From assembly GCA_034414555.1 (NCBI GenBank), contig DAOUMA010000010.1, forward strand, positions 47,815 to 111,814: a stretch of DNA of 64,000 bases. Direction: 5' to 3'. Shown here in pieces: positions 51,509-60,173 of this stretch. Source of the DNA: CG2-30-46-19 sp034414555. GTDB taxonomy: Bacteria > Chloroflexota > Dehalococcoidia > GIF9 > AB-539-J10. The notes below the pieces were generated by a model that searched no databases, was not told where the DNA came from, and worked only from the letters and a program-made list of their open reading frames with translations. A program made the translations under genes and the position numbers. The first letter of the stretch is position 1; each line of letters opens with the position of its first letter.

Positions 51509-52063
51509 TTATATTTCCTTTATTTCCTTTTCCTTGTCCTCGCCCAGTTGGTTTACTTTGCTTATAAAGGCCTCGGTGACCTGCTCCACTTGTTTGGTAG
51601 CACTTTTAAGCTCATCCTCCGATATTTCCTTATCCTTTTCCATTTTCTTCAGTTTTGCGATGCTATCCCGCCTTACATTGCGTATCATCACTCGGTGATT
51701 CTCTACCTTGCTAGCTAACAATTTGGCTAACTCAGCACGACGCTCCTCGCTCAGTGGCGGGATAGCTATCCGAATTAAATTGCCATCGCTTGAAGGGGTA
51801 GCACCGAGATTGGATTTAAGTATTGCTTTTTCAATCGCTTTTAGGGAAGAACGGTCCCATGGTTGGATAACGATAAGATTGACCTCAGGGGTAGTTATAT
51901 TAGCCAATTGAATTAAGGGAAGAGATTCACCCTGGTACTCAACCATTACGTTATCCAGTAATGCTGGGTTGGCTCGTCCAGTGCGGATAGTGGCAAACTC
52001 ACGAGCCAGAGTATCGACAATTTTTTGCATTTTAGTGCTTAGTTCAGCGATTACCTCCCTCAT
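51509..52063 (-). CDS. frr: ribosome recycling factor
   Basis: A 184-aa RRF that, with EF-G, splits post-termination ribosomes. FATIRTGRANPALLDNVMVE near residue 24 and IRIAIPPLSEERRAELAKLL near 105 are the family signatures. Normal length. It follows tsf after 20 nt; pyrH, usually located between them, is not here. Confidence 0.96.
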   Translation of the reverse strand: MREVIAELSTKMQKIVDTLAREFATIRTGRANPALLDNVMVEYQGESLPLIQLANITTPEVNLIVIQPWDRSSLKAIEKAILKSNLGATPSSDGNLIRIAIPPLSEERRAELAKLLASKVENHRVMIRNVRRDSIAKLKKMEKDKEISEDELKSATKQVEQVTEAFISKVNQLGEDKEKEIKEI

Positions 52064-52083
52064 TGTTTGCGCCTCTACTATTA

Positions 52084-52596
52084 TTAAGGATTAGTAATGC
52101 CAATCTCGAATCTAGTGAATCTTGATACCTTTATATTCTCGCCTACTTTGGCAATGGTCTGGTTGATAATTTCCTGCACGCTTCTTGAAGGTTCTTTGAT
52201 GAATGGCTGATTAAGCAGGCAATCTGTTTGTGGGTCAAATTCTTCTTTCTTAGGGATTTCCTTAGCGGTGATGAATTGTGGGGAGGTGGCAGCGATTTGC
52301 ATAGCTATATCACGAGCAAGTTGTCTAAACTCATCGGTGCGAGCTACAAAATCAGATTCGCAGTTTAATTCTACCAGTGCCCCTATCTTGCCAGTGTGGT
52401 GGACGTAAGCTTCGATTATCCCTTCTTTAGTGATACGCTCCATTTTTTTCTGCGCTACCGATAATCCATGACGCCGTAAAATCTCGACCGCCTTTTCTAT
52501 GTCTCCATCTGCTTGAAGTAATGCCTTTTGACACTCTAGCATTCCAGCGCCTGTCCTGCTTCTCAGTTCTTTTATCGATTCGGTCGGGATTTTCAT
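52084..52596 (-). CDS. tsf: elongation factor Ts, short form
   Basis: EF-Ts recycles EF-Tu-GDP. This 170-aa protein has the N-terminal UBA-like region (IKELRSRTGAGMLECQKALL) and the core TDFV-type loop as NCESDFVARTDEF near residue 78. It is much shorter than the E. coli protein (about 280 aa) but similar in plan to compact forms with a single core subdomain. It is 4 nt downstream of rpsB, the usual pairing. Confidence 0.95.
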   Translation of the reverse strand: MKIPTESIKELRSRTGAGMLECQKALLQADGDIEKAVEILRRHGLSVAQKKMERITKEGIIEAYVHHTGKIGALVELNCESDFVARTDEFRQLARDIAMQIAATSPQFITAKEIPKKEEFDPQTDCLLNQPFIKEPSRSVQEIINQTIAKVGENIKVSRFTRFEIGITNP

Positions 52597-52600
52597 GTGG

Positions 52601-53470
52601 TTATTCCTCTGGCTGTTCTCCTGCTTGTTCCTCTACTGGCTTCTCTGGCTGTTCTCTTGCCTGTTCCTCTGTTGATTCCGCTGGTTGTTCTTCATCAGGA
52701 CTGAATGAGTAAGAAGCTAAGAGTTCAACACCCCCCTCCACCTCTTGTCCTTCTACATTGACCATTTTCAGTTGTTCCTGCTCCCTTATTTGCTTTCCTT
52801 CGAGCACTGCGTTGGCTATTCTGCTACAAATCAACCTAAGTGCCTTAACAGCATCGTCATTAGCAGGGATAGGATAATCAACTTCCTCAGGGTTGCAATT
52901 GGTATCTACTATGGCAACCACAGGTATATCAAGCTTTTTAGCCTCGAAAAGGGCAATTTTATCCTTGATTATGTCCACGATAAATAGGGCTCCGGGCAAG
53001 GCATTCATTTCCTTAAAGCCGCCTATCTTGATATTCAGGCGGGATATTTTCTTTTCTATCTTTGTTTTTTCCTTCTTTAATAAATGCTCCAATTCCCCCT
53101 TTATTTGGCGGTCTTCCAAGTCAACCAGGTAATTAATCCGAGATTGTATCGTATTGAAGTTAGTCAACACCCCGCCAATCCATCTCTGGTTGACATAGCA
53201 CATACCGCATCTGCTTGCCTCTTCCTCTATTATTTGTTGAGCTTGTTTCTTGGTGCCTACGAAGAGGATAGTCTGCCCATTGGCGATTAACTCCCTAACG
53301 AAGGCACAGGCTTGCTCCAACATCCCGGCTGTTTTCTCCAGGTCGATGATATGGATACCATTGCGCTGAGTGAAAATATAGTCCTTCATCCTGGGATGCC
53401 AGGCGCTGGTCAAGTGCCCAAAGTGAGCCCCTGCCTCTAAGAGTTCCTTTACCACAGCATTTTCTGTCAT
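52601..53470 (-). CDS. rpsB: 30S ribosomal protein S2
   Basis: A 289-aa S2. Signatures are LLEAGAHFGHLTSAWHPRM near residue 9, RWIGGVLTNFNTIQSRINY near 95, and PVVAIVDTNCNPEEVDYPIP near 182. The last 45 residues are an acidic extension with a 12-residue repeat (EEQAREQPEKPV / EEQAGEQPEE) encoded by 36-nt tandem repeats. Such tails are common in some phyla. The ATG lacks a strong ribosome site and starts 11 nt after a good -10 box, suggesting a nearly leaderless transcript. It heads the rpsB-tsf-frr block. Confidence 0.96.
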   Translation of the reverse strand: MTENAVVKELLEAGAHFGHLTSAWHPRMKDYIFTQRNGIHIIDLEKTAGMLEQACAFVRELIANGQTILFVGTKKQAQQIIEEEASRCGMCYVNQRWIGGVLTNFNTIQSRINYLVDLEDRQIKGELEHLLKKEKTKIEKKISRLNIKIGGFKEMNALPGALFIVDIIKDKIALFEAKKLDIPVVAIVDTNCNPEEVDYPIPANDDAVKALRLICSRIANAVLEGKQIREQEQLKMVNVEGQEVEGGVELLASYSFSPDEEQPAESTEEQAREQPEKPVEEQAGEQPEE

Positions 53471-53481
53471 AAGGGTTATCT

Positions 53482-53510
53482 AATGTAGCATGAACAACTT
53501 TTTTTGACAA
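53482..53510 (-). promoter_or_regulatory. promoter of rpsB-tsf-frr
   Basis: TTGTCA (53505-53510), 17-nt spacer, TACATT (53482-53487) with TGC just upstream (extended -10). The rpsB ATG begins 11 nt after the -10. Confidence 0.72.
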
Positions 53511-53519
53511 GATAAGGCA

Positions 53520-54191
53520 TTATTTTTGGAACAAGGCGAAGAACCTGTCCTGATATTCCTCGAATACCCCCCATCTATTCAGCTCGGTGATCAGCTCAGG
53601 AGCTCGAGAGATGTCTTTGCTTACCAGTTCAAAAAGTTCTTCAATAAAAATTCGAGCATCCTTAGGAACTCCGGTGGAATCTATATCCAGGGAGCCTCTC
53701 CTTTGAAAATCAATAACGTTGTCGTATATTGACTTTCTTGTTAGCTCATAGATAAATATCATCAAGGATACATCCCATAGCTCTTCTATTCCTTTAATTA
53801 TGGTGCTCAATGGGTTATTTCCCTCCTCTATTCTTTCATTTAGCTTATTTATTAGCTTCGCTATAGTTTCAGAAACAATGTTCATCTCTTTGGGTTCATT
53901 TTTATATCGATAGAAGATGCCCGGTTCATCGGGAAACTTCTCTGACATAGCCTGGAAATATTTGCAAGCTTGCTCGCTAAACCCTTCCAATCTGGTCAAG
54001 TAATAAGGGGTAACTATCCTTGGCCTTTGAGCAATTACGTTCCCCTCTCTCACTACATTGACGTTCTCAGTTAACTCAGTTACCACATAGTAGTAAATAA
54101 TAGTGTTGCCAAAGGTAGCCAAACTTTGCCGTGGAAACCTGATTACTTTGGTGTGTTCTATAGCATATTTAATTCTCGCGTCTACATTCAT
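53520..54191 (-). CDS. conserved hypothetical protein (223 aa)
   Basis: I do not recognise a functional family. The 223-aa protein begins MNVDARIKYAIEHTKVIRFP and has a beta-rich first part (TIIYYYVVTELTENVNVVRE, RPRIVTPYYLTRLEGF) followed by a long helical part (AKLINKLNERIEEGNN, DVSLMIFIYELTRKSIYDNV). There is no signal peptide or membrane segment, and no metal motif. It is 8 nt downstream of the MBL hydrolase gene on the same strand, so the two may act together. The ATG follows ACGAAAGAGAT. Confidence 0.75.
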   Translation of the reverse strand: MNVDARIKYAIEHTKVIRFPRQSLATFGNTIIYYYVVTELTENVNVVREGNVIAQRPRIVTPYYLTRLEGFSEQACKYFQAMSEKFPDEPGIFYRYKNEPKEMNIVSETIAKLINKLNERIEEGNNPLSTIIKGIEELWDVSLMIFIYELTRKSIYDNVIDFQRRGSLDIDSTGVPKDARIFIEELFELVSKDISRAPELITELNRWGVFEEYQDRFFALFQK

Positions 54192-54199
54192 CTCTTTCG

Positions 54200-54925
54200 T
54201 TACACAAACATCTTGACCATCTGGAAATTTTGCGTCACCTTCTGCTTTCCCGCGATTATCTTGCCCGGCTCAGTGCTGTGACCGGGAATTAAGTATTCCA
54301 CATCAAGTTGTGATAATTTGTCAATGCTGCTTCGCAACTGGGAAGGGCTGCCTCCGGGAAGGTCTGTCCTGCCAATGCTGCTCCAGAAAACCACATCGCC
54401 GCTTATTAATACCTTTTCCTCCTTCCAGTAAAGTGAGATAGACCCCGGGGAGTGTCCCGGGGTAAGTAAGACCTGAATGTTGACCTTGTTACTCGTTCCC
54501 AGGGTTAAATCACCTTCTTTGAGGTGGAAAAATGGGCTGGTATGTGGAAGCTTGGCGCCAAAAGCTCCGTAAAGCCTGTTTCCTATGCCGTGGTAGAAAT
54601 CATCTTCCTCCTTGGATAGAGTGACCAGGGCGTTATTCTTTTCAGCGACAGTAGCTGCAGCTTCAAAATGGTCCGGGTGGCTGTGAGTGACGATTATCAA
54701 CCCCACATCCTCGATGTTCAGCCCGTCTTTGTTCATTGCCTCAGTTAGCGAATCGAGGCAAGCTTCACCAACCTCATCGTGGATATGCCCTGGGTCAACC
54801 AGTACATGAGGTCGCTTTCCTCGCAAAACATGGCACCAGAGGCTGGCGTTGCAATTGTTCCCCATTCCTTGCCAGATATAGCAATAAAAGTTCTCTGCTA
54901 ATCGTAAAGAACGATGATAAACCAT
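54200..54925 (-). CDS. metallo-beta-lactamase-fold hydrolase
   Basis: A 241-aa MBL-fold protein with VTHSHPDHFEAAATVAEKN near residue 79 (HxHxDH zinc motif), LTPGHSPGSISLYWKEEKVL near 158 and ISGDVVFWSSIGRTDLPGGS near 176, followed by a final His in YLIPGHSTEPG. This glyoxalase II-like pattern acts on thioesters or phosphoesters; the substrate is unknown. It probably forms an operon with the 223-aa gene downstream. The AT-rich tract at 54938-54975 precedes it. Confidence 0.9.
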   Translation of the reverse strand: MVYHRSLRLAENFYCYIWQGMGNNCNASLWCHVLRGKRPHVLVDPGHIHDEVGEACLDSLTEAMNKDGLNIEDVGLIIVTHSHPDHFEAAATVAEKNNALVTLSKEEDDFYHGIGNRLYGAFGAKLPHTSPFFHLKEGDLTLGTSNKVNIQVLLTPGHSPGSISLYWKEEKVLISGDVVFWSSIGRTDLPGGSPSQLRSSIDKLSQLDVEYLIPGHSTEPGKIIAGKQKVTQNFQMVKMFV

Positions 54926-54997
54926 AACTATTAAATCCTAATTTCTAAACTCTAAATCCTAAACAAATTCTAAGTTCCAAACATTTACTACTTTTCA

Positions 54998-56860
54998 TCA
55001 TGGAAGCCCTAACAGCTCCTTGGCATTTTCCCTGAGATATTTCTTGTTCACTTTTTGAACCTCGGTCAGCGGCATGGTATCCAGGAAACGGACATATTTG
55101 GGGACGGCATATTTAGCAACCTTTTCCCTGAGATATTCGGTGAATTTCTCCTCCTTCACCTTTCCCCTATATTCAGGACGCAACTGGATGAATATAGCTA
55201 CCCTCTCGCTTCCCGGTCTCTCGGGGTCCGGAACGCCCACAGCAGCGGCCATCTCGGTCGCTGGGTGAGTATAGAGGATGTCATCCAGCTCCCTGGTATA
55301 TACCTTATAGCCTGAAATATTCGCCATATCCTTTGTCCTGTCCACGATGTAGAAATATCCCCTGTCATCAACTCTGACCACATCGCCAGTGTGAACATAG
55401 CCCTCCTCATCAAGTCCACTGCCCGGGTTGGGCCAGTAGCCCAGCATTCTCTGTGGTCCGCTGAGACACATTTCCCCGGTTTTGCCTTCTTTGACGACTT
55501 CATCTAAGAGAAGTGTTCTGCCAGTATCAACATCAACGATTTTCACCTCTGTGTCGGGGAAGGGAATACCAATTGTTGCTCTTTTCTCGCGGCTTCTTGC
55601 TGAAGCATCTTTACGGGAGCGATTCATTAGCCGGGAAATAGCTTTATACCACAGTTTTCCAAGATTCTTATATCCCAACGTTCTGACTAAGCGGTTAGCC
55701 ATGGGAACCATACCGGGGAGTCGCAATAGCTTGCTGCGTCGCTTCAACTGTGCCCTTCCACCAAAGAGTCTCAGAAGCAGGGATAGGTTGAGGTGTGTCA
55801 CCGGGGAAAGTTCACTTAGCCCATATCCCTCCATCACTCCCCCGCCGCTTTTCTGCTCAAATTTCTCCTGGGCTTCAGGAGGCAACGCCGCTGAGCCAGA
55901 TATACCTAGTATTCCTATCCCCTTCATCTCCTCCTCAGCTAGCTTCATGAACTGTGTGGGAACGCCGATCTGCATAGCGGGATAATGTTCCTTGATTAAC
56001 TCCACCATGGAATGGGTGTCACGAGGGTCGGGAACCAAAAGCTGCATCGCTCCAATGTAGGTCATGGTGTGCATTATACAGTGGCCATAGACATGGAACA
56101 AAGGAAGCCCGAGCAGCATGGCGCTTGCCCCTCTCAGGATATCACCACTGGGACCGTAAATATGACCATTCTGGATGGCGTTGGTGAGGATATTCTTGTG
56201 AGTGAGCATACAACCTTTGGGCAGACCTGTGGTGCCTCCGGTGAACAGAAGGGTCTCCAGGTCGTGGTCGACATCGAAATCCACTTCTGGGGAGATGGGG
56301 GGATGGCTTGCAATTACCTCCGTGAGCCACGCCACACTTTCTATCGTCTCGTGGCCTGAAGGGGGATTTGCGGAATAGTCTTCCAACTGACTGACGATGA
56401 TATGTTCCACCTTAACTTGGTGTTTTGCGGTCAACCTTTCCCTGAGCTGCTCAACTATATCCAGATAATCCTTAAGACAGATAAGCACTTTAGGTGTTCC
56501 CTGAGTGAATTTATGCTCCAGAATGTCAATTGATTCCAGGAAGCTCGATGGCATGTGAACTGCCCCTGCCTTGGAAATGCCATAATCAGCGATGATGAAC
56601 TGGATGGATGTGGGCAGCATGGTAGCTACCCTGTCGCCTTTTTTCACGCCCATGCTTGCCAGGGCATTCGCCAGGCGCTCGGCTTTGTCCTTTACCTCAG
56701 GATACCGCATCTCCAGTCCCAACTGCACCAGCCCCATCTTCCGGTACTTCCTGGCAGCCTCATCTACAAACCAGAAAACTGGCTTTTGGGGGTAAGGCTT
56801 GAGCGTTTGGGGAAGACCAAATACCTTATATTCCTCAAGCCACGGTTTTTCCCTTATCAT
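54998..56860 (-). CDS. long-chain acyl-CoA ligase (AMP-binding), large form
   Basis: A 620-aa ANL-family acyl-CoA synthetase. LLFTGGTTGLPKGCMLTHKN near residue 208 is the phosphate loop; EGYGLSELSPVTHLNL is near 345; HTGDVVRVDDRGYFYIVDRT then KDMANISGYKVY near 490-520 form the hinge; LTEVQKVNKKYLRENA near 605 holds the catalytic Lys. An insert around 365-430 (basic; LLRLPGMVPMANRLVRTLGY) is longer than in the ligase at 654-2327 and may touch the membrane. The substrate is probably a fatty acid. It is divergent from the 184-aa gene. Confidence 0.92.
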   Translation of the reverse strand: MIREKPWLEEYKVFGLPQTLKPYPQKPVFWFVDEAARKYRKMGLVQLGLEMRYPEVKDKAERLANALASMGVKKGDRVATMLPTSIQFIIADYGISKAGAVHMPSSFLESIDILEHKFTQGTPKVLICLKDYLDIVEQLRERLTAKHQVKVEHIIVSQLEDYSANPPSGHETIESVAWLTEVIASHPPISPEVDFDVDHDLETLLFTGGTTGLPKGCMLTHKNILTNAIQNGHIYGPSGDILRGASAMLLGLPLFHVYGHCIMHTMTYIGAMQLLVPDPRDTHSMVELIKEHYPAMQIGVPTQFMKLAEEEMKGIGILGISGSAALPPEAQEKFEQKSGGGVMEGYGLSELSPVTHLNLSLLLRLFGGRAQLKRRSKLLRLPGMVPMANRLVRTLGYKNLGKLWYKAISRLMNRSRKDASARSREKRATIGIPFPDTEVKIVDVDTGRTLLLDEVVKEGKTGEMCLSGPQRMLGYWPNPGSGLDEEGYVHTGDVVRVDDRGYFYIVDRTKDMANISGYKVYTRELDDILYTHPATEMAAAVGVPDPERPGSERVAIFIQLRPEYRGKVKEEKFTEYLREKVAKYAVPKYVRFLDTMPLTEVQKVNKKYLRENAKELLGLP

Positions 56861-56933
56861 GATTTCCTTCCCTGTTTGACCTTAGCTTACATTATAAACT
56901 AGAATGTCTGCTGTTTCCAAATCGAGAGGCTCT

Positions 56934-57488
56934 ATGGCTGATATAAAAAGCGCTTGGGAAATTGCTCAGGAGAGGGCTAACAGGCTGGGCAAGCTTTCTG
57001 CTGAGGAACAAAAGCAACAAGAAGAGCAAGAGTGCCGTCAAATCGCTGCCGGAATAGCCCAGAAATACCTTAACTCTTCGGAAACTCAGGATATAGCTAC
57101 CATGCTTGATAAATATTCTGGGGAGGAAAAGAAGTTAATTGAATTAGCGTTATTTGGCGTACTAACTGAGGCTATCACTTTTGACAGCCAGACCAGGGCA
57201 GCGAAAGCAGCTCAGGGGATAGTGGATATGAAGCCAAAATCGCAGCCACTCATCGGAAGGGTAATAGACCTGTTGACGGAATATCACCAGGCTGGAAAGG
57301 CGATAAAGAAGGAAGTGGAAACCAGGACAAAGGAAGTGTTGCATCAGTTGAGGATTTCGGGCTCGGCAGTAGGCGAGATAAATATCGAAGCTAGTCCGCA
57401 ATGGCAACAGAATTGGCAAAGGGTTAAGAGGCCATTGGAGCAACAGCTTGATGCCCTTAAGCAAGAGTTATACAAAGGAAAATTCTAA
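56934..57488 (+). CDS. conserved hypothetical helical protein (184 aa)
   Basis: A 184-aa, mainly helical, charged protein. MADIKSAWEIAQERANRLGK begins it, EEQKQQEEQECRQIAAGIAQ forms a coiled-coil-like stretch, and the rest (LIELALFGVLTEAIT, RVIDLLTEYHQAGKAIKKEV) is helical, ending in QLDALKQELYKGKF. This pattern recalls DUF6657-type proteins of Dehalococcoidia, but I cannot confirm that. ATG at 56934 has GAGAGG upstream; an in-frame ATG at 56904 is possible. No catalytic motif is visible. Confidence 0.75.
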   Translation: MADIKSAWEIAQERANRLGKLSAEEQKQQEEQECRQIAAGIAQKYLNSSETQDIATMLDKYSGEEKKLIELALFGVLTEAITFDSQTRAAKAAQGIVDMKPKSQPLIGRVIDLLTEYHQAGKAIKKEVETRTKEVLHQLRISGSAVGEINIEASPQWQQNWQRVKRPLEQQLDALKQELYKGKF

Positions 57489-57584
57489 TTTAAACTTTGT
57501 TTTGTCATTTTGCACTTTGACTTTTGAGTTTTCGACATTGTGTAATATCTCGAATTTAGGATTTAGAGTTTTGTGTTACAGTAT
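57489..57584. repeat. AT-rich TTTAGG-type tract
   Basis: TTTGAGTTTTCGACATTGTG, ATCTCGAATTTAGGATTTAG and similar. It marks the left border of the phage-like module. Confidence 0.6.
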
Positions 57585-59579
57585 TTAGGGAGCTCCAAGG
57601 GTGAACCTCTGCTCGTAGAGCCACTGACGAAGGCTGTATTGCGCATCGATGTCCATTACCCGGTACTTCTTGCTGGTTATACCGCACCTCTTGTCGGTGA
57701 CGGTGACGACGTCGTAGAGCTCCTGGCCGACGTTGACGGGGATGACGAGATTGCCACGCTCCGCTCGCAATGACGCTTTTCGGAGGATGGCGTCGGCCCT
57801 CTCCTGGGCCCGGGCGGCTGACTGGAGGTTGGAGTCGTAGTCCTGGTCGAAGATATCGATGCCGAGCTGGAGGTTTGTCCAATCGAAGGCGTCCTCGACG
57901 ATACGGGATTCATCCGCTGCTCTGCCGATGGCTCTGGCCCGGGTTAAAGGAATGGCCTGGCGGTACTCACCACTAAGAATGACGTGGTCTGCTCCATAAA
58001 TATAGCAACTGCTCTCATCGGCCCTGAGGTCTTTGAGGTAGGCCTCGTTGCCGGCAAATACCAGGGAATCGGGGATGAAGGAAAGAATGCGTCTTAACGC
58101 TGAATCCCCTGTTGTTCCTGGCTGGAGGGTGAAGTCGGGATAGAGGTTCTGAGACGCCGAGCTGTAGGGAATGCCGGCAGGCATGGTGAGGTTGATGCCC
58201 CAGCGGCAAATAATCTCCTGGATGATCTCCCACACCGTCTTGTTTGCGGGCCAGCGCATAAGAAATCGTGAGGACCACTTGCCGGCGAGTCCCTGGCCAT
58301 CGAGGCAGAAAAGCTTGAGGATTGACATGTTGGGACTGGAGGAATACTCCCAGGAATCGAGCCAGTACCTCCCCACCTCCACCGCTTCGTTTCCCAGGGA
58401 AGTCTTATAGCCCAATTTAAGGACCACTTCGCTTCGCTTTTCGGGCGGGGTGGCATATTGGGCGCGGGAGTTGTCGAGCTCGATACTGAGAGCTGTCAGC
58501 TGTGAGCTATCAGCTTTCAGGGAGATAATATCAGGGGTGAGGTCCAGCGGGGTGGCTAAAGCCCTAGGAGCTCTCCATACTCCATCAGGACGCTCGAGCC
58601 AGTAATGAGAGTCGGTGCTCTGGAGCCGTAAGCCATAAGCACTACTGATATCCAGGAAGGGCTTTGGCTCGGTGAAGGCCATGCTGTAGAAGTCGGAACC
58701 TCTGACAGAATGACAGATTAACGGCATGGTGTAGGCTGTCGTGCCGGTGAACTTCTCCACGCCGACAATAAGGGTATTCTCATAATCCTGTGCTGCAGCG
58801 GGCAAGTGGCAATCGGGGAACTCATAGGTGATGCCCTCACCTTCCGGTGCGGTGATGAACGGGTCGACATCGGTGAAGGTATAGGTATTATCGAACTGCT
58901 GGCGATAAAGGCCGTAGAGGTTATAGGGGACTCCGGACTCCCAGGCGGCAACTACCAGGTCGATGTGGTCCGGGGTGTAGTAGCAGCCGGCTCCAAAGTT
59001 ATCGCCCCAGGGATGAAGGGAGCTGCCCAGCCAGGTGTGCTCGGTGGTAGCCTGGGTGGTGGTGTCGATAACGATGCCATTCTGCTGCCCGGCTTTGAAG
59101 GCAAAGCAAACAACATTGGCGGTTGTTCCCCACCAGCAGGCGGCCATGGAGAGGACGTCGGTATAGGCGGCAAGCTGAGCATTCGACCAGGTAGCTCCAT
59201 AATCGTGGCTATAATACTTCCAGAGGACGTTTCCAATGGTGCGGTAGAAGATGTAGATTTTGGCGCCATAAGCGGCGATGGCACAGGGACCGTAACAGTC
59301 GGCTGCGAGCTGAGTCCACACGGAGTAATCTGAGCTCGGGCCTGGAGTGCTGACTTTCTGGCGATAAAGGATATTGCCGGCTGCCGCTCTGATGCGGTGC
59401 ATGCTGCCCTGGCCGTCGAAGGCGATGCCGTGGTGGTTATCGGGTTCTGTGCCAGTGTATAGCCTGGTCCAGGATAGCCTCTTGATGCCCTGGTCGAAGT
59501 CATAGACCTTCGCCTCGACGTAGGGAAGGCGGTCGGGCTTCTTCTGAGCGGCCAGTAAGGTGGAGGATAGAGTTTTCAT
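57585..59579 (-). CDS. phage-like tail/baseplate protein with propeller N-terminus
   Basis: A 664-aa protein of probable phage origin. Residues 1-330 look like a sialidase-type propeller: an Asp-box (YSHDYGATWSNAQ) is near 130, and repeats of aromatic strands follow. Residues 365-664 resemble tail hub proteins (LSIELDNSRAQYATPPEKRS, VGRYWLDSWEYSSSPNMSIL, PVNVGQELYDVVTV). Residues SLRAERGNL near 602 come from an in-frame REP. It may bind glycans. It is the last gene of the leftward module and is followed by an AT-rich repeat. No signal peptide. Confidence 0.78.
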   Translation of the reverse strand: MKTLSSTLLAAQKKPDRLPYVEAKVYDFDQGIKRLSWTRLYTGTEPDNHHGIAFDGQGSMHRIRAAAGNILYRQKVSTPGPSSDYSVWTQLAADCYGPCAIAAYGAKIYIFYRTIGNVLWKYYSHDYGATWSNAQLAAYTDVLSMAACWWGTTANVVCFAFKAGQQNGIVIDTTTQATTEHTWLGSSLHPWGDNFGAGCYYTPDHIDLVVAAWESGVPYNLYGLYRQQFDNTYTFTDVDPFITAPEGEGITYEFPDCHLPAAAQDYENTLIVGVEKFTGTTAYTMPLICHSVRGSDFYSMAFTEPKPFLDISSAYGLRLQSTDSHYWLERPDGVWRAPRALATPLDLTPDIISLKADSSQLTALSIELDNSRAQYATPPEKRSEVVLKLGYKTSLGNEAVEVGRYWLDSWEYSSSPNMSILKLFCLDGQGLAGKWSSRFLMRWPANKTVWEIIQEIICRWGINLTMPAGIPYSSASQNLYPDFTLQPGTTGDSALRRILSFIPDSLVFAGNEAYLKDLRADESSCYIYGADHVILSGEYRQAIPLTRARAIGRAADESRIVEDAFDWTNLQLGIDIFDQDYDSNLQSAARAQERADAILRKASLRAERGNLVIPVNVGQELYDVVTVTDKRCGITSKKYRVMDIDAQYSLRQWLYEQRFTLGAP
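57749..57775 (-). repeat. REP unit inside the tail-like gene
   Basis: The REP (GTCATTGCGAGCGGAGCGTG...) in coding direction is read as SLRAERGNL, one base out of phase from the VIASEAKQS reading used in ispH, pheT and proS. Confidence 0.85.
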
Positions 59580-59658
59580 AAGATTGCCACGTCGCTACGC
59601 TCCTCGCAATGACAATAAAAAAAGGCCTCGCAATGACAGAAAACTCCTCGGGATGGCA
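59580..59658. repeat. REP unit between tail-like and membrane protein genes
   Basis: AGATTGCCACGTCGCTACGC then TCCTCGCAATGACA, followed by a second CTCGCAATGACAG half. Short intergenic repeat. Confidence 0.8.
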
Positions 59659-59898
59659 TCAGAAGAACACCACCTGAATGAGCCTGGCGATGATGAGACA
59701 GGCAACGGTTACAAAGATAGCAGCAACATACTCCCAGAAATCATTTTGAGACTCTTTCCATTCCTTCTTCGTCCAGATTTCGATAGCAAGGAATGAGACA
59801 AAGCAGAGAGCAGCCAGCCAGCCGGTAATGAGCACGCCAGAGAGAACAGTGATAATACCACATAGATAGTGAATCGGGGTTGTTTTCTTGAATTTCAT
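59659..59898 (-). CDS. small membrane protein (79 aa), holin-like
   Basis: A 79-aa protein with two to three hydrophobic helices (IHYLCGIITVLSGVLITGWL, AALCFVSFLAIEIWT, YVAAIFVTVACLIIARLIQV) and a short basic start MKFKKTTP. It overlaps the upstream gene by 4 nt. Position between a portal-type gene and a tail-type gene suggests a holin-like role, but this is only context; no catalytic or binding motif exists. Confidence 0.72.
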   Translation of the reverse strand: MKFKKTTPIHYLCGIITVLSGVLITGWLAALCFVSFLAIEIWTKKEWKESQNDFWEYVAAIFVTVACLIIARLIQVVFF

Positions 59899-60131
59899 TT
59901 GCTCTTCTCAACCTCACGGCTGATGAAGAACCAGCCGACATAGACATTCAAAGCGGTAAAGACACGCCAGAAGACATCCAGGTCAACGCTGCCGAAGAGG
60001 GCAAAGCCCGAGTAAGCGATGATGGCGATAATGCAGGCACAGGCGATGAACTGGCGGGTCCAGGCTTTAGAGTCCTTGATTGCCTTATCATCGGTGGGAG
60101 TCGAAGACTCATTGGAATCCTTCATTGTCAA
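59895..60131 (-). CDS. small membrane protein (78 aa)
   Basis: A 78-aa protein: polar N-terminus (MTMKDSNESSTPTDDKAIKD), then two hydrophobic helices (FIACACIIAIIAYSGFALFG and VFWRVFTALNVYVGWFFI) and a basic tail. It overlaps the next membrane protein by 4 nt, so the pair is co-translated; two-component holins look like this, but the inference is weak. The start could also be the second Met (codon 3). Confidence 0.72.
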   Translation of the reverse strand: MTMKDSNESSTPTDDKAIKDSKAWTRQFIACACIIAIIAYSGFALFGSVDLDVFWRVFTALNVYVGWFFISREVEKSK

Positions 60132-60170
60132 ATCCCCCTTAATCCCCCTTTTCTAAAGGGGGAGTTAATT
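60126..60170. repeat. AAATCCCCCTTA-type palindrome
   Basis: AATCCCCCTTTTCTAAAGGG followed by GGAG. A similar one lies at 61963-62012; the two bracket the WKLP and portal genes. Confidence 0.7.
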
Positions 60171-60173
60171 GCT

